Origin: Pegea sp. RAD2-039 | Lineage: Eukaryota; Chordata; Thaliacea; Salpida; Salpidae | NCBI GenBank assembly: GCA_034620365.1 | Contig: JAQGEQ010000244.1 | Span: 496,001-560,000 of the forward strand | Direction: 5' to 3' | DNA length: 64,000 nucleotides | Shown: piece by piece, positions 11,516 through 24,480 of the stretch | Numbering within the stretch: position 1 is the stretch's first letter | Layout: each line of letters starts with the position of its first letter | Translations under genes and position numbers: made by a program | Notes under the pieces: model-generated | Told to the model about the DNA's origin: nothing | What the model saw: the letters and a program-made list of their open reading frames with translations, nothing else | Database searches by the model: none

Positions 11516-12739
11516 GTTTTTTTTTCGAAAATAAATAAATATTTTAAAAATGAATTTATCGTACAGAGATCTTATGATTATAAATTAGACAGTAAAATAA
11601 AACCATTTTCTTATTAGTTTCAAATTCAAAGATTTATTGAACTTATTTCAATAAAACTTAAAACAAATTAGTAAAACTTTTTTATGATTTTTAAGTTTAA
11701 AGTTTAATTTTCGAACACTAAAAAGCAAGGTCTGTTAATTGGTCGTAAGTTTGCTGTTTAGTTTAGCTAAATAAAACAATTTCTTTAGTACTTCAGAATA
11801 AGGAGATTTTTGATTTAGTTCTTAAGGAATTACAAAAAGTATTATTAAAAAGTTTATTAGTGAGATGCAATTAGTGGTTTTGTTTACTCTGTGACGTATT
11901 TTATAATAACTTAAAAAATATTTTATGTTAAACTTTTTTTTTTGTATTTCAAGAGTCAATGATATAAAATTATTTTTTCATAGAAATAATCAGACAAATA
12001 ATATATAGAAACAAATAAACAAATACAATTATTTCCCTTGAATGATTAAATAATATTTAATTAAAACAATCCCCTTAAATCACCTTCACTCTTTTGAGAT
12101 GAGGCTAAGTGACACAGTCTAATGAGTTGGGATAGTGAAATCAACGAGAAGGACTATATTTTCTATCAGAGTTTACTTCATCAGCTTTTGATTTGTTAGT
12201 TGCAACTACATAATAGTATAACTTTTACTATTGGTTTACAAAGAAAGAACAGAAACCATTTAGAAGGAAAATATTATGTATATTATCTATTAAATAGGTT
12301 GTGTAGTTTAATATAATAAAGAATATTACGATTATTATGCTCGACTGGTATAAAAGAGAATAATTAAAAAAATAATTGACATATGTTAATTTTTTGATGA
12401 AGATTATCTACATATCGTCAGTTTCAAAAAAAATTCGCTACTAAAAGTTTCCAGCATGGAGAGGAAGTTGAAGTTAATTCTTTCTTATACCAATTTCTTA
12501 AAATCGAATATTAATTATGTATCAACGTTAATTAATCTTAAATTTTCACCACAAGTTTGATTTATTTAAAACTTTGATATAACTTTTATTTCTATTCAAT
12601 TGAATCCTACAGAAAAATTGTTTTGTACTTTTTTGTGCATAAGTCATTTTAGTTTTACACATTTCAAGAATTTCTTAAATGTAAAATTATTACAAATACA
12701 TTTTGTATAAAGATAAATGTATGACTTTTACTAAAACTG
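11516..12739. other. Centre of the giant palindrome, low-copy AT-rich DNA
   Basis: The axis of the large inverted duplication falls near 11.4-11.9 kb. A slightly more GC-rich patch at 12,070-12,180 has no visible copy elsewhere, and I could find no convincing frame in it. No gene is called. Confidence 0.4.
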
Positions 12740-14640
12740 GTATAAATATTAAAAAATAATGTTTTGGAATCTTAAAGTCACTGAGCAACACTATTTTTCT
12801 AGTAGAAACAAAAGTACAACAATTATAATCTCTAAAAATGTGAAAGAAAAACTTTTCTAGAGACATCTTGTGACTGAAAAAATTAAAATATTTTAATATT
12901 TTTAACTTCTGTTAGATTAAATTTTTTCATGAATTGCTGAATATATTGAAATAAAAGAAAAACGAAAATTATAAGAATAAAATTAAAAAAAAATATTTTC
13001 TCACTCACTATTGCTACAGTTTACTATATTTATTTATTGACTATCTTGCTACCCACTAAATTCAATCAACTCCTATAAAAACCAAAAAAAACAAACACTT
13101 AGGTAGTAATCATCGTAAATTTTTGTAAATCAAATCACTATTCTGTTGATTACAACGACAAATAATATTTTCTACAAAATTTCAATACTAGAAATAAGAC
13201 AAATATTTGACGTCAAATTGCAATTTACGCCATCTAATTTCTTTCATTGATAAATTCAAGCAGCTTTCAACTTAAAAGTTTGTTTGTACTTCTTAGTACT
13301 AATTTTGGAATTAATTTATCGACACATGGTCGATATCAAAAAATAAAATTTTCATAGTTTTTAGCGAAGTTGAAGAATGACTAACGTTCTTGGTTATTAA
13401 AACTTCTTTTGATCTATTGTTTGTCCGGAGAAAAAATATTTTTCAAAAATTAAAAGTTCATTTCATAAATTTGATTTAATCATAATCATAAGAATAATTT
13501 TTCTTGTTTCAGATAAAATTAAAAGCAAATCTTTCTACTAATTTAATACAATAATGATATGTTATTATATAACATGTAGAAAAATATCTTAAGATACTTC
13601 ATTATATCTAATAAAAGGTGTAACATTCTAATATTGTAAACAATAAAATTAATTGTTTTGTGAAGAACTTTATATAGAAATCCAAATTTGCATAAAAATT
13701 TTTCACATCATGTTAGTAATAATGCTGACTATTTGAAATACCTTTTCAGATAAACTAAGAGATTTTTTCAAGAAATTCGACCGTTTTAACGACTGTGTTA
13801 TCAGACAAAATCCAAGAAAAAAACGTTCTTCAGGTTTCGGTATAATGTTATTTGCTAAGCGTGATTTTGTTAAACAAGCAATTGTGTTTGTTTGAAAAAA
13901 ATGATATGAGTTACTTTAAAAATCCCTTTTATAGACAGTTAGTAACAATTTGATTAAAAATCGTTTTAATTGTTCTACTTTAGAGGTGTTTCTATTAATA
14001 TTAATCATGTGAATTATTTGAAAATTTATTATCAAAAAGTAAGAAAAAGTAAAATTAATATAGAATTATTGTCAAAAAAAAGCAGCTTTCTAACAGTATA
14101 AAATAAAAAGAAAACTTTTAATTGAAAATTAAAATTCTGAATTGATTTTTGTCCGGACAAACTCTAGATCAAAAGAAATTGTTAAACCGAAGATGTAATA
14201 CTGAGTTTTATATTATTACAATTTTACTTTTCCAAAAGCATTTTGAAATCGACAACTTGTCGGTGATGTATTTGTTAATTTGAACTTAGTGGGTAATCTC
14301 ATTAAATAAAGTCTTATAAAAAGTCAAACCACATTTACTTCATTATAAAATAGATTACAAAGGTTTTAATCAAACACTCTCAAAGAGCAAGTAAACAACT
14401 TTTTTTAAAACTGAACATAAATATATAATTCTAATTCAAACCTATTATCTGACGTCAGCAAATCGATATTTGCTGAATTGAAAAAAAATTAAATCTGAAA
14501 ATGGCAACAATGCTACCAAAATCAACAAAAAACTTTCTAAATTGTCTAAATCAATAGATGAATGTACATACAAACAGACTTAACGCCTCATTGTTAATTA
14601 GTGGTTTTTTAATGAAGTGAATTTTAGTCTAGTTACCAAT
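12740..14640 (-). repeat. FB element, extra reverse copy
   Basis: This is the reverse complement of most of 6,898-8,640: A at 12,776-12,875 (100 nt), D at 13,206-13,217, C at 13,317-13,335 and B at about 13,420. The core has the repeat-borne frame in decayed form, and the inverted B is near 14,160. Its far end (14,460-14,635) extends past copy 1 and matches 17,640-17,826, giving the family's outer boundary on that side. Confidence 0.75.
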
Positions 14641-14834
14641 GAATTCAGTGAGAACATTGGTGGATTTTAATGGATAATATTTTTATTTCAAACTTAATTT
14701 TGTAGTGAAAACAGTGGATTTTACTCATTCGAAGTTTTTTTACTAGCTTTAAATTTTTAACTTTACTTCATAGAATATAATAAATTTAAGCAAAATTGTT
14801 TCTTATGCGTAAGTAGAAATATTTTTATAAAAAT

Positions 14835-15080
14835 CATCAAAATGAAATTAAAGATTTAGAAGTTTTATGTTTCTATAGTCGGAAAAGCTAGACGTCGCTG
14901 AAGATAAATAATTTTGAAATCCTTGCATTGTTTCAGGCTATGTTTTTGTAAATGATATTTGATAACTTAAGTTCTAAGGCTTACTTTCAAACTTTGTTGA
15001 AATTACAAATAATTATGTTTAAATTGAAAACAAAACTATTTTAACAGGTAGCTTTTCATATCAAACAAAATTAAAATTAA
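14835..15080 (-). repeat. R5 repeat
   Basis: R5 is marked by 'aaacatagcctgaagcaat' and, about 50 bp further, GACGTCTAGCGTC, a near-perfect palindrome. Other copies are at 21,930-22,200, 30,560-30,990, 33,390-33,600 (-), 38,380-38,640, 53,760-54,040 and 62,850-63,260. The compact AT-rich unit, without coding and in both orientations, suggests a SINE- or MITE-type element of unknown class. Confidence 0.65.
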
Positions 15081-17830
15081 AAATAATTTTTTTTTCATTT
15101 TTAAAATTAAATAAATTGAAACTTTTTAACATACATTTTTATGTAATAAAAAACTATGAAACTATTTACTATTCAACTTTGGCAGATGTTGCTGATTAAA
15201 AGTGTTATTTATTTTCATTGTAATCAAATGAATCTATAAAAAATTAAGCTTTCTACTTTTGTACCGACAAACATGTTAATACATAAATAAATCACCTTTT
15301 TTACTTAAACAATAAATCTAAAACTGAAATCTCAAAATTCTTTATTCTAACTTTTTTTACTTAAATAAATTTCAATACATCTGAAACTAAAATATATAAA
15401 AAAAAATTATGATAACTTGAATTGTTATAAAAATATGTTATAAGAACTTTCATTTACTTTTGCGTTAAAGTTTTGGCTAAAAATCAAGTTAAAAACAAAA
15501 GCAGACTTCAAAGTTGTCCTGAGTTTTCAATTCAATAAATAAAATATTAATTTAATTTAACGGAAAAAGATAAAATACACAAATTAATTAATGCTTTATA
15601 ACGTTTATAACTTCTATGCTAACTAATTTATATAAATAAAATTACTATTAGTAATTAAGAAAGTTTCAATAAAATTTTTGATAGTATTGAGTTCTCATTT
15701 TTAAGCCATTACTGGTACTTATTTAACTAATTAAATAAAAAAAAGTTTCAAAAAACTCAATATTTGAAGCTAAGAATTACATTTTAATTATCATGCTTTC
15801 TGAAAAAGATTATTAATCTTTTTAAAGTTTAAATCGAAATATTTAATTAATTTAATTATAACTTAATTATTATTCTTAAAAAATTATTACAAATACTTTT
15901 TATATAAAGCTAATTGTATCATTTTTAATAAAACTGATATAAATATTAATTAAGAACGTAGTGGAATCCTAAAGTCACTGAGCAACACTATTTGTCTAAT
16001 GGATATGAAAGTGCAGCAATTATAATCTCTAAAAATATAAAAACAAAATTTTTATAGAGACATCTTGTGACTGAAAAAACTAAAATATTTTAATATTTTT
16101 AATTTCTACAAGATTAAATTTTTTTCATGAATTGCTGAATAATTTGAAATGAAAGAAAAACAAAAATTATAAGAATAAAATTAAAAAAAAATATTTTCTC
16201 ACTCACTATTGCTAAAGTTTATGAAATTTATTTATTGACTATCGTGCTACCCACTAAATTCAATCAAATCCTATAAAAAACATAAAAAACAAATTCTTAG
16301 GTAGTAATCATCGTATGTTTTGGTAAATCAAATCACTATTCTGTTGATTACAACGACAAATAATATTTTCTACAAAATTTAAATACTAGAAATAAGACAA
16401 AAATTTGACGTCAAATTGCAATTCACGCCATCTAATTTCTTTCATTGATAAATTCAAGCAGCTTTCATCTTAAAAGTTTGTTTGTACTTCTTAGCACTAA
16501 TTTTGAAATTAATTTATCGACACATGGTCGATATCAAAAAATAAGTGTAAAAGAAATATTTTAATAGACTGAAGAATGACTAACGTTCTTCATTATTAAA
16601 ACTTCTTTTAATCTAGTATTTGTCCGGAGAAAATATTTTTCAAAAATTAAAAGTTCCTTTCATAAATTTTTTAATCATAATCATAAGATTAATTTTTCTT
16701 TTTTCCGATAAAATTATAAACACATGTTTCTATTAATTAATTACAAAAATAATATATTATTATGTATTATGTAGAAAAATATCTAAAGCTATTTCATTAT
16801 ATCTAATAAAAGGTGTAACATTCTAATATTGTAAACAATCAAATTAATTGTTTTGTGAAGAACTTTATATAGAAATCCAAATTTACATAAAAAATTTTTC
16901 ACATCATGTTAGTAATAATGCTGACTATTTGAAATACGTTTACAGATAAACTAAGAGATTGCTTAAAGAAATTCGGCCATTTTAACGACTGCGTTATAAG
17001 ACAAAATCCAAGAAAAAAACGTTCTTCAGGTTTCTGTATAATATTATTTGCTGAGCCTGATTCGGTTAAAAAAGTAATCCTGTTTGTTTGAAAAAAGTTG
17101 ATATGAGTTACTTTAAAAAACATTTTTATAGACAGTTAGAAACAATTTGATTAAAAATCGTTTTAATTGTTCTACTTTAGAGGTGTTTCTACTAATATTA
17201 ATCATACGAATTATTTGAACATTTATTATCAAAAAGTAAAATTAATATAGAATTATTGTCAAAAAAAGCAACTTTCTCACAGTATAAAATAAAAAGAAAA
17301 CTTTTAATTGAAAATTAAAATTCTGAATTGATTTTTCGTCCGGACAAACTCTAGATCAAAAGAAATTTTTAAACCGAAGATGTAATACTGAGTTTTAAAC
17401 TCTTAGAATTTTACTTTTATAAAAGCATTTTGAAATCGACAAATTGTCGATAATCTAATATTTATTTTGAAGTTAATGAGTAATCTCATTGATTAAAATC
17501 TTCTAGAAAGTCAAACCACATTTACTTCATTATAAAATAGATTAAAAAGGTTTTAATCAAACACTTTCAAAGAGCAAGTAAAGAACTTTTTTGAAAATTG
17601 AAGATAAATATATAATTCTAATTCAAACCTATTATCCAACATCAGCAAATCGATATCCGCTGAATTGAATAAATTAAATCTGAAAAAGGTAACAATGCTA
17701 CCAAAATCAACGAGAAATTTTCTAACTTGTCTAAATCAATAAATGAATGTCTGTACAAACAAACTTATCACCTCATTAACATTGTTAATTAGTGGTTTTT
17801 TAATGAAGTGAGTTTTAGTATGGTTAATTA
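15060..17830 (-). repeat. FB element with R3 sequence, main reverse copy
   Basis: This is the reverse complement of 6,898-9,480: A at 15,973-16,072, D at 16,404-16,415, C at 16,515-16,533, B at about 16,615, the repeat-borne frame at 16,899-17,123 (-) and the inverted B at about 17,340. With the copy at 12,740-14,640 it forms two direct neighbours on the minus strand. Confidence 0.75.
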
Positions 17831-17899
17831 ATTAATATTTACTAAATTAATTTGAAGATCATTTATTGGAGGATCTTCTATTTTTTTTAATTACTTTTT

Positions 17900-18870
17900 A
17901 AAAACGATATCATGTTGAATAAATTAAATTAAATTTGTTTTATAAGAAATTATTTACAAACTCACTGCGAACTTCAATTAAAATATTTTAAAAGATAAAA
18001 ATAAAATTATTCTTAAAAGAAACTAAAGAAACATCTTGATGGTGATGGAAAAGTGAAAAGTAAAATTGAAAAATAGAATAAAATGATCTTTTCAAATAAT
18101 TTTAATTAATTTTAATTTAACGCAACATAAACATCATTCCACTACATAAAAAATGTTATTAAGTAGATAACAGCGCATTGCTTTAATCAAAATTCAGAAA
18201 TGATAATCTATTAGAACTTTAAATCGTATTTTGTATTGTTTTTTTTTACTGAGCATAAATGTTTTTTATATACAATAGAAATTTTTCAAAACTTCTGGTA
18301 AAATTTGAAAGTAAATTTTATAAAAATAAATTCCTAAAAGAGATGCTGTTATTAAAATTCATCTTAGAAATCATAAAACAAAGCAAAAGACACTTTACAA
18401 AGAGAAAACCTGAAAATGCCAAAATACACTCAATTATTCAGTTAAAAAGGTACTAATGGTGGCTTAAAACTAAATACTCAGTATAATCAACAATTTTATT
18501 GAAAATTGGTTACTCGTTAACAGTAATTTTATTTAAATAAATAATTTAACACATAAAATATAGTCTTAATAGGGTTTTCATTATTTTGTGTATTTTATTT
18601 TTCTCTGTTAAACTAAGTTGATAACTTTTTTTATTGAATTGAAAAGCTCAAAACAACTTTGAACTCTGCCTTTATTTTTAGTTTGATTTTTAGCTTAAGC
18701 TGTATCAAAAAAGTAAATGAAATTAAATTCTTATTACATTTCTTAATGACAATTCAAGATAGAATAAACCGTTTTGATATATTTCAGTTTCAGATTTAGT
18801 TATGTTTGTTAAAGTAAGAAAAGTGATATATTTATATATTAACATGTTTGTCAGTACAAAAATAGGAAGT
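17900..18870 (+). repeat. R3 repeat, longest copy
   Basis: R3 starts near 'acgcaacataaacatcattc' (18,121) and runs through a 65-codon frame at 18,259-18,456, then through 'ggtggcttaaaactaaatac' to a block ending near 18,870. A reverse copy is 48,640-49,470; pieces are at 1,795-1,975 (-), 8,860-9,480, 20,640-20,960, 52,150-52,460 and 57,205-57,440 (-). The frame is similar in the 49-kb copy (LLLKFILEIIKQSK in both) but has no recognisable domain and changes freely elsewhere. I treat it as repeat, not gene. Confidence 0.65.
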
Positions 18871-19699
18871 TTAAATTTAAATGCTTTATAGAAATTCTTT
18901 TTAAATTTCTGATCAGAGTTTATTTTAAATTATAAACCAGTTTTATCTGAAGTTTTAATATTGTCCAAATTACTGTTTGCAAAAAAATTTTCATAAAAAT
19001 GAAAATAAACTAAACAATTATGTCGTTGGCTCAACAATTTTAAATTTAAAGTTTAAGTTTGAAAATTTTTTGGAAATGAAATTGATTAGTTCCAAGCTTG
19101 ACGTGAGAAAGTTCTTAAATTAGAGCATTGTTTACTATTTTGTTACAAAAAGTTAGATTCAGATTGTCGTCGAGTGTTGTAGATTTATATAATAAAAAGT
19201 ATTTTACTAATATTTACCTAATGTTTTTTATTTTGTCCGACTTCTTAAGAAATAAGTTTTATAGATTCGATCAAATAAACTTTTTATTTCAATAAGATTT
19301 ATATTGAATAAAATTCAAATAAACTTTTACAAAGATTTTCATTTTTAAACATAACAAAACATCCATGATAAAACCATTTAATGAAGAAATCAAATGGGTT
19401 CAACAATGAATCAAATGATAATTGTAGTTCTGGTTTTTACTGGTAAACTTCTAGCAAAAATTGTGATAATACCATTTACATATCATATGATTATACAACT
19501 TTATGAAAAATTACTGATAAATTTGTCTATGGTTTAATTTTTGTTAAACTGTTTTATTAAGTATTTGATACACTAAATGCAAAGCATTTTATTATCTAGA
19601 ATGATTTTTTTAGAATTGATATATATTAGCAAATAGTAATAACATTTATGTCTATAAATAAACATATAAAGATTTACATAAAGTTAAATGAAAACATTT

Positions 19700-20560
19700 G
19701 CAAAACAAGTTAACATGTTTTTTTTGATTTAATTTATAAAGTAAGTTTTTGTAACTCAAATCTGTATCCTGTTGAGTATAACTTTCAAAAACATGAATTT
19801 TGACAAATATTTGACGTCAAATTGAAAATCATGCGAATAAATATTTTAAAATAAAACCTTCAAGTAGTTGTACAATTAAAACTTTATATTATTTGTTATT
19901 TAAATTTGTCGGATATTTTTATCGACAAATAGTCGATATCAAAAATTGAGATTGAATCAGAGTGTAATGTAAAAGTTTAAAGAACATTTATTTATATAAA
20001 AAATCTTCTCATCTAGTATTTGTCAGGAAGAAGTGATTTTTTAAAATTTTTTAGCTATCTTTAAAAGTTTAATTTATGTAAAACTGTGAGACCATTTTTA
20101 TTTCTTTTTCTCTTAATCTTATAGAAAAATATTTCTTACTTCTTAGTGCATAAAACAATTTAGTTTTAAACTATTTAATGGTTTTTTAAAACTAAGACTT
20201 TTAGAAATATTATTTATAAAAAGCTAATTGTAGGACTATAAATAAAACTTGTAAAAAATTGTTATACACAGTGCTTGGTAAGCTCAAAGTCACTGAGTAA
20301 CACTATATGTCTGACAGATAAGAGGAAACAACGTTTATAAAATTATAAAACATAAACATACGACTAATATAGTGACATCTTGTGGCTGAGAAAAAAATAG
20401 TAAAATGCAATTAAATTTTACAAAAGTTTCAATTTAAAGTTTAATGTACTAAATTTTTATGAAAGTAAGACGAATCGCAAATAATTTGTTTAAGTCAGTT
20501 TTACTCTGAATCTTAATGAATTGACAAGGTAGAATTTATTTAAACTTTTTTTTTGTATAA
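19700..20560 (-). repeat. FB unit, order A-B-C-D-E on the minus strand
   Basis: Module A is 20,288-20,387 (100 nt), B is about 20,018, C is 19,920-19,938, D is 19,810-19,821 and E is about 19,765. It mirrors the unit at 2,200-3,000. Confidence 0.8.
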
Positions 20561-21482
20561 TTTAAGTAATGTTTTTTAGAACTCATTTAAGTATTATAAA
20601 AATAATTGATTAATATTAGTTTCTAATTACTTTTAAAGATTAAATTTTAATTAAAAGCAAAAAAAAATATTATTTCACTTTTTTAAAAGTTATTATAAAA
20701 AAATTTACATTTCAATGTTTCTATAAGAATAATGAAATAAAAAGTTTATAGAACTACTCATATTATCAAAATTCTTTTCAGTAAACAAAAAAATTATATT
20801 TCTACACTGATTATTTTTTAGAAATCTGTAGTAAATGCGACTACAAATATTTGAAACTTAAAATAATAATAGAGAAGCCGTTATTAAAAATCAAAGTGAA
20901 AATCATACAACAAAGCAACAAAAGCTTCATAAAAATAAAACAGTGAAACAAATGTTGTAATTAAATAACTTGAAACTTTATGCTGAAATCTATCAATAGC
21001 TCTGAAATTTCATGATCACTCTAATTTCAACAAATTTATTATTATGACTTTCGGCGTTGTAAAATTGCTCAAATGCTTCGGTCGAAAGTGGTGAACAAAC
21101 ATCAACAGAGATTGTTCTTTTGATGACAATTTTTTATTAATCAAAGTTTATGCCAAAAAGCAAACCACCAATGTTTAAGAATTAAAAAATACAAAAAATA
21201 TTACATAAAAGTGGGAAAGATTTGCAAAGAGTTGTAACAAAATTCATGAAAGATTTTTACATCAGAATTAAATTCCAAGAAGAAAGTTTTTAGTCTTCAA
21301 TAGCTTGGTGATTTCAGTAATGACGTTGAGATTAAATATCGTTAACTAGAGATTAAATGAAAAGGTTAAAAAGGATAATTATATAAAAATTATCATAAAA
21401 TAAGAAACAATATACTTGTTCAAAACATTTTACTTACAATAAAGTTTCAAATGTATTTCTTAAGTGAAAAAAAGTGATTTAT

Positions 21483-21880
21483 TTATCTATTAACATGGTT
21501 GCCATTATAAAAAAAGAAAGCTAAAAATTTTTCAAATAAATTCGAATACAATGAAATTTATTTGGATGTATCGAGCCCATTCTCTGCTATTCGCATTGTA
21601 ATTGCTTAATGACAGTTACCTAGTGTGTGATCATGACAGCCTAGTTGCAATTAATTGAAAAGGCTAGAAAGGATAATTAGAAAAAGTTAATAAAGAGATA
21701 AAAAACTATATACTTCTGCAAAACATTTTACGTACAACAAAGCAAAACAAAAGCTTAAACAGCAGTTAAATAAAGAATTTTAAAAGATTATTTTTAATTT
21801 TTATTTGGAGATACATTGTTAAACTGAAACTCTTTTATTCAAAATTCTAAAATAAAAGTAACCAAATCTAAATTAAAACC
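21483..21880 (+). repeat. SINE-like fragment (21,555-21,650) and flanking repeat
   Basis: Bases 21,563-21,590 match the last 20 or so nt of the tRNA at 40,774-40,845, followed by the same 'taatgacagttacctagt' tail. The 5' part of the tRNA is absent. Bases 21,650-21,880 match 59,560-59,800 (+). Confidence 0.65.
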
Positions 21881-22439
21881 ATACCTTTAACGATCTAGAC
21901 TAGTATTGAAATTCTACTTTTACTAGATTTTGTTCTGATTTTAGAATAATTTTTTAAAATTTCAACAAAGTTTAAAAGTAAACCTTGAAATTCAAGTTAT
22001 TCAATATCACTTACCAAAACATAGCCTGAAGTAATACAAAGGTTTTAAAATTATATATCATTAGCGACATCTAGAGACGTCTACCGTTAACTTGGTCAAA
22101 TATAACAACAAAAATCAAAAAAGTTTGATTAGCGTTTTATAATTTTATAAAAAAATCATTACTTACGCAAAACTATCAATTTTTCTTAAGTATAGTAAAT
22201 ACTCAATATAGTATATGAAATAAAATTTAATATCTTCTCTAAACTACATAGGTTTAAAATTATACAATCAATGTTTTCAAAAACCAGGAATTTATAGTTA
22301 TTTTAATTATCACAAAAAAAGGAAAAACATTCTGCTGTCATATGAGAGTGACTTCAGTGGAAAACTGTTTGAACTGATTTTTTATTTGAATAAATATTTA
22401 AGTTTCAAAATTGTATTTTTAAACAATTGAATTTCTTTA
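21881..22439 (+). repeat. R5 repeat copy and its AT-rich tail
   Basis: R5 landmarks run from about 21,930 to 22,200, with the near-palindrome mutated (GACATCTAGAGACGTC). The following 200 bases resemble the tails of the copies at 30,700-30,990 and 63,100-63,260. No gene. Confidence 0.55.
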
Positions 22440-22810
22440 GCTATCAAATTATTTAGTTTTAAATTTATATTTATGCTACAATATCTACAAAACAAAGAAA
22501 AAAATTTTAAATTTTTACAGCTGGTTAGTAAGAATTAGAAAATTCTTCTTTTTTTTAAGACTATAATTCTGTTAAATTATAAAGACAAAAATAATTTGAA
22601 ATTGAGAACAATAAAGTTGTTGTTAACATGAATATTGAAAACACGGTCTTCTGAGTAAAAATATTTCTAAATTAAAATATCAATACCAAGTTCAAGACTA
22701 AGACCAAGTCTTTTAATAATGCATATTTTCATAATGAATATATTTAAGTGTTAAATATACTTTAATATTCATCTTGACAATATTGGGACTCTATAATCAC
22801 ACTTATGACG
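22440..22810 (+). repeat. Low-copy repeat matching 57,440-57,620 and 58,535-58,790
   Basis: Two blocks that are contiguous here lie about 0.9 kb apart at 57-59 kb. The second block, which includes 'accaagttcaagactaagac', is very close to its partner, so this duplication looks younger than most in the window. No coding frame. Confidence 0.65.
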
Positions 22811-23086
22811 GATTTAATTGAAGTTCTTTTAATGATGCAACATTATACTTTTTATTTTTTATATCAAGTTAACTATATTAATAAATAATTGAAATATCAT
22901 ATTAAAGTGAAATATTAGCTACATATGTAATTTATCTATTATTGAAAAAAAAATTTACAATTCACAATTCAAATGGATTAAATATCTCCACTTTTGTGTA
23001 GAAGTTTGGTAACTAATAAAAAAATTTTATTAAAAAATTGTAACAACTAGAAAAATGTTAATTTTAAAATTAATTTGGCCGTTTTA
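22811..23086. other. AT-rich filler
   Basis: Nothing recognisable; no copy of this stretch was noticed elsewhere. Confidence 0.35.
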
Positions 23087-23224
23087 ACTGTTTCTGCTAT
23101 GTGGCGCTAATTGACTTTTTATTGAGTCAATAACTAGGATTATCTTTTTAGTTGGTAGATTAATATGATCAAACTGGTTGTTAATATAAATGTTGACTAA
23201 TAAAGCAACTTGGCACCGGTTTAA
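23087..23224 (-). pseudogene. Short coding-like fragment, possibly of a DNA transposase
   Basis: A frame of 46 codons without ATG lies in a patch of raised GC. It contains LPTKKIILVIDSIKSQLAPH. The run 'IILVID' followed by a Ser-rich stretch and His resembles the strand that carries the second catalytic Asp in DDE transposases of the Tc/pogo type. That resemblance is from memory and only about 20 residues long. No other transposase motif or terminal repeats are seen nearby, so this would be a decayed fragment. It could also be a host exon or chance. Confidence 0.25.
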
Positions 23225-24463
23225 TCATGTTTAATCATAACATTACTAAAATTCTGTTATTGAATAAAATAACATTTTAAGATATAATTTGTAGATACCA
23301 AATTTTTGAAACTTTATTAAAAATAGTAGCCCATGATACTTAATTATCTGACACCAATTTACAAACTAATACAATACTTCATTATCCTTAAAAATACAAA
23401 TCAACAAAATATTAATTGTAAATTGGTCTACAAGCTTATGTATATGAAGATAGAACAATAGAATAAGATTAGAATTTGTCAAACAGATCCTATGTAACAC
23501 AGGTTTTGTTTGTTAATCAAATAATTTTGCTGAATTCTACCGTTTGTTTTTATCTTATCAGCAACTTCCACTTATTTTGTGTTAATAGTGAAGTTTTCAT
23601 TAAACGAATAAACTTTTGTATCTAAGGTGTTTAATAATTGCTCAACTGTTATAAAAATTGAAGAAGTAAGTAAAAGTTTACTACAAAAAGCTTTAAAAGA
23701 TTTACTACTTTAATGTAAATGGAGAAAAATGTTATTTAAAACAAAGTTTAAAAAAAGTAATTTTTGAAATGTATTCTTAAATTGAAAATACACTTTTTAG
23801 TCAACATATCATTTAGAAAAAACTGAAAAATCATTGTAGAAACCGATAAAAAGGAATAATTTTAATAAATCTATCAATTTTTACAACCTTTGATAGTTTA
23901 TTTTTACTGTACATGAAACTAATCAACTGTTTTACATAAAAGTAGTATCAATTTTTGGAGATATTTACAAACACTTTTATGTTGGATTTTACAATAGGAT
24001 TTTATTTTTTTCTAATTTCTCTTTAGCAACAGTTTTTTCTCATATTTTGTATATTTTTTCAACAATTTGTGCTAAACTAAAAAACAATATTGTAATATCT
24101 TTAGGTATTAGTTTAAAACTAAGCTTTGTAATTACTTTGCAAGCTCTAATAAATAAATAACTTTTAGTAATAATTTATAAATATTTTCTAGTGTTTGTAG
24201 AAGTTTTAATTTTTTATTTACTATTCTTTATTTACATATCAACAACGTTGTTGTCTTTTTTTTTGTTACTGTAAATTTTAAGTCTATGAAGTAATAAAAG
24301 AGAAGTGCAAAGATATATGATGAAAAGCTCTCATCTTCGCTATTATTTAAGATCTAACTAATTTGAATTATTCATGCTTTTATGTAAGGCTAAGCAAATT
24401 AGTATAAGATATTATCTTTATATACTTCTGCATATGTTAAAGATGTACAAATCATTTTTACAG
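23225..24463 (+). other. Upstream region of the main gene
   Basis: AT-rich, with no clear repeat and no open frame of note. A pyrimidine-rich tract ending in CAG at 24,461-24,463, 17 bases before the ATG, reads as a possible 3' splice site, so the gene may have a 5'-UTR exon somewhere in this stretch. No convincing promoter element was seen. Confidence 0.35.
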
Positions 24464-24480
24464 ACTGATAATCCATAATA

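Larger units (their letters stand above)
13980..21482 (-). repeat. Right arm of the giant imperfect palindrome
   Basis: This is the mirror of 1,258-9,800. It differs by an R5 insertion at 14,835-15,080, an R3 element at 17,900-18,870 where the left arm has about 2.3 kb of other sequence, and loss of about 500 bases corresponding to 3,060-3,550. Confidence 0.7.

Noticed and set aside
20288-20387. Module A as a hammerhead ribozyme
   Set aside because: The CTGACAGA...GAAAC stretch does not fit the CUGANGA...GAAA core, and the bases differ between copies.
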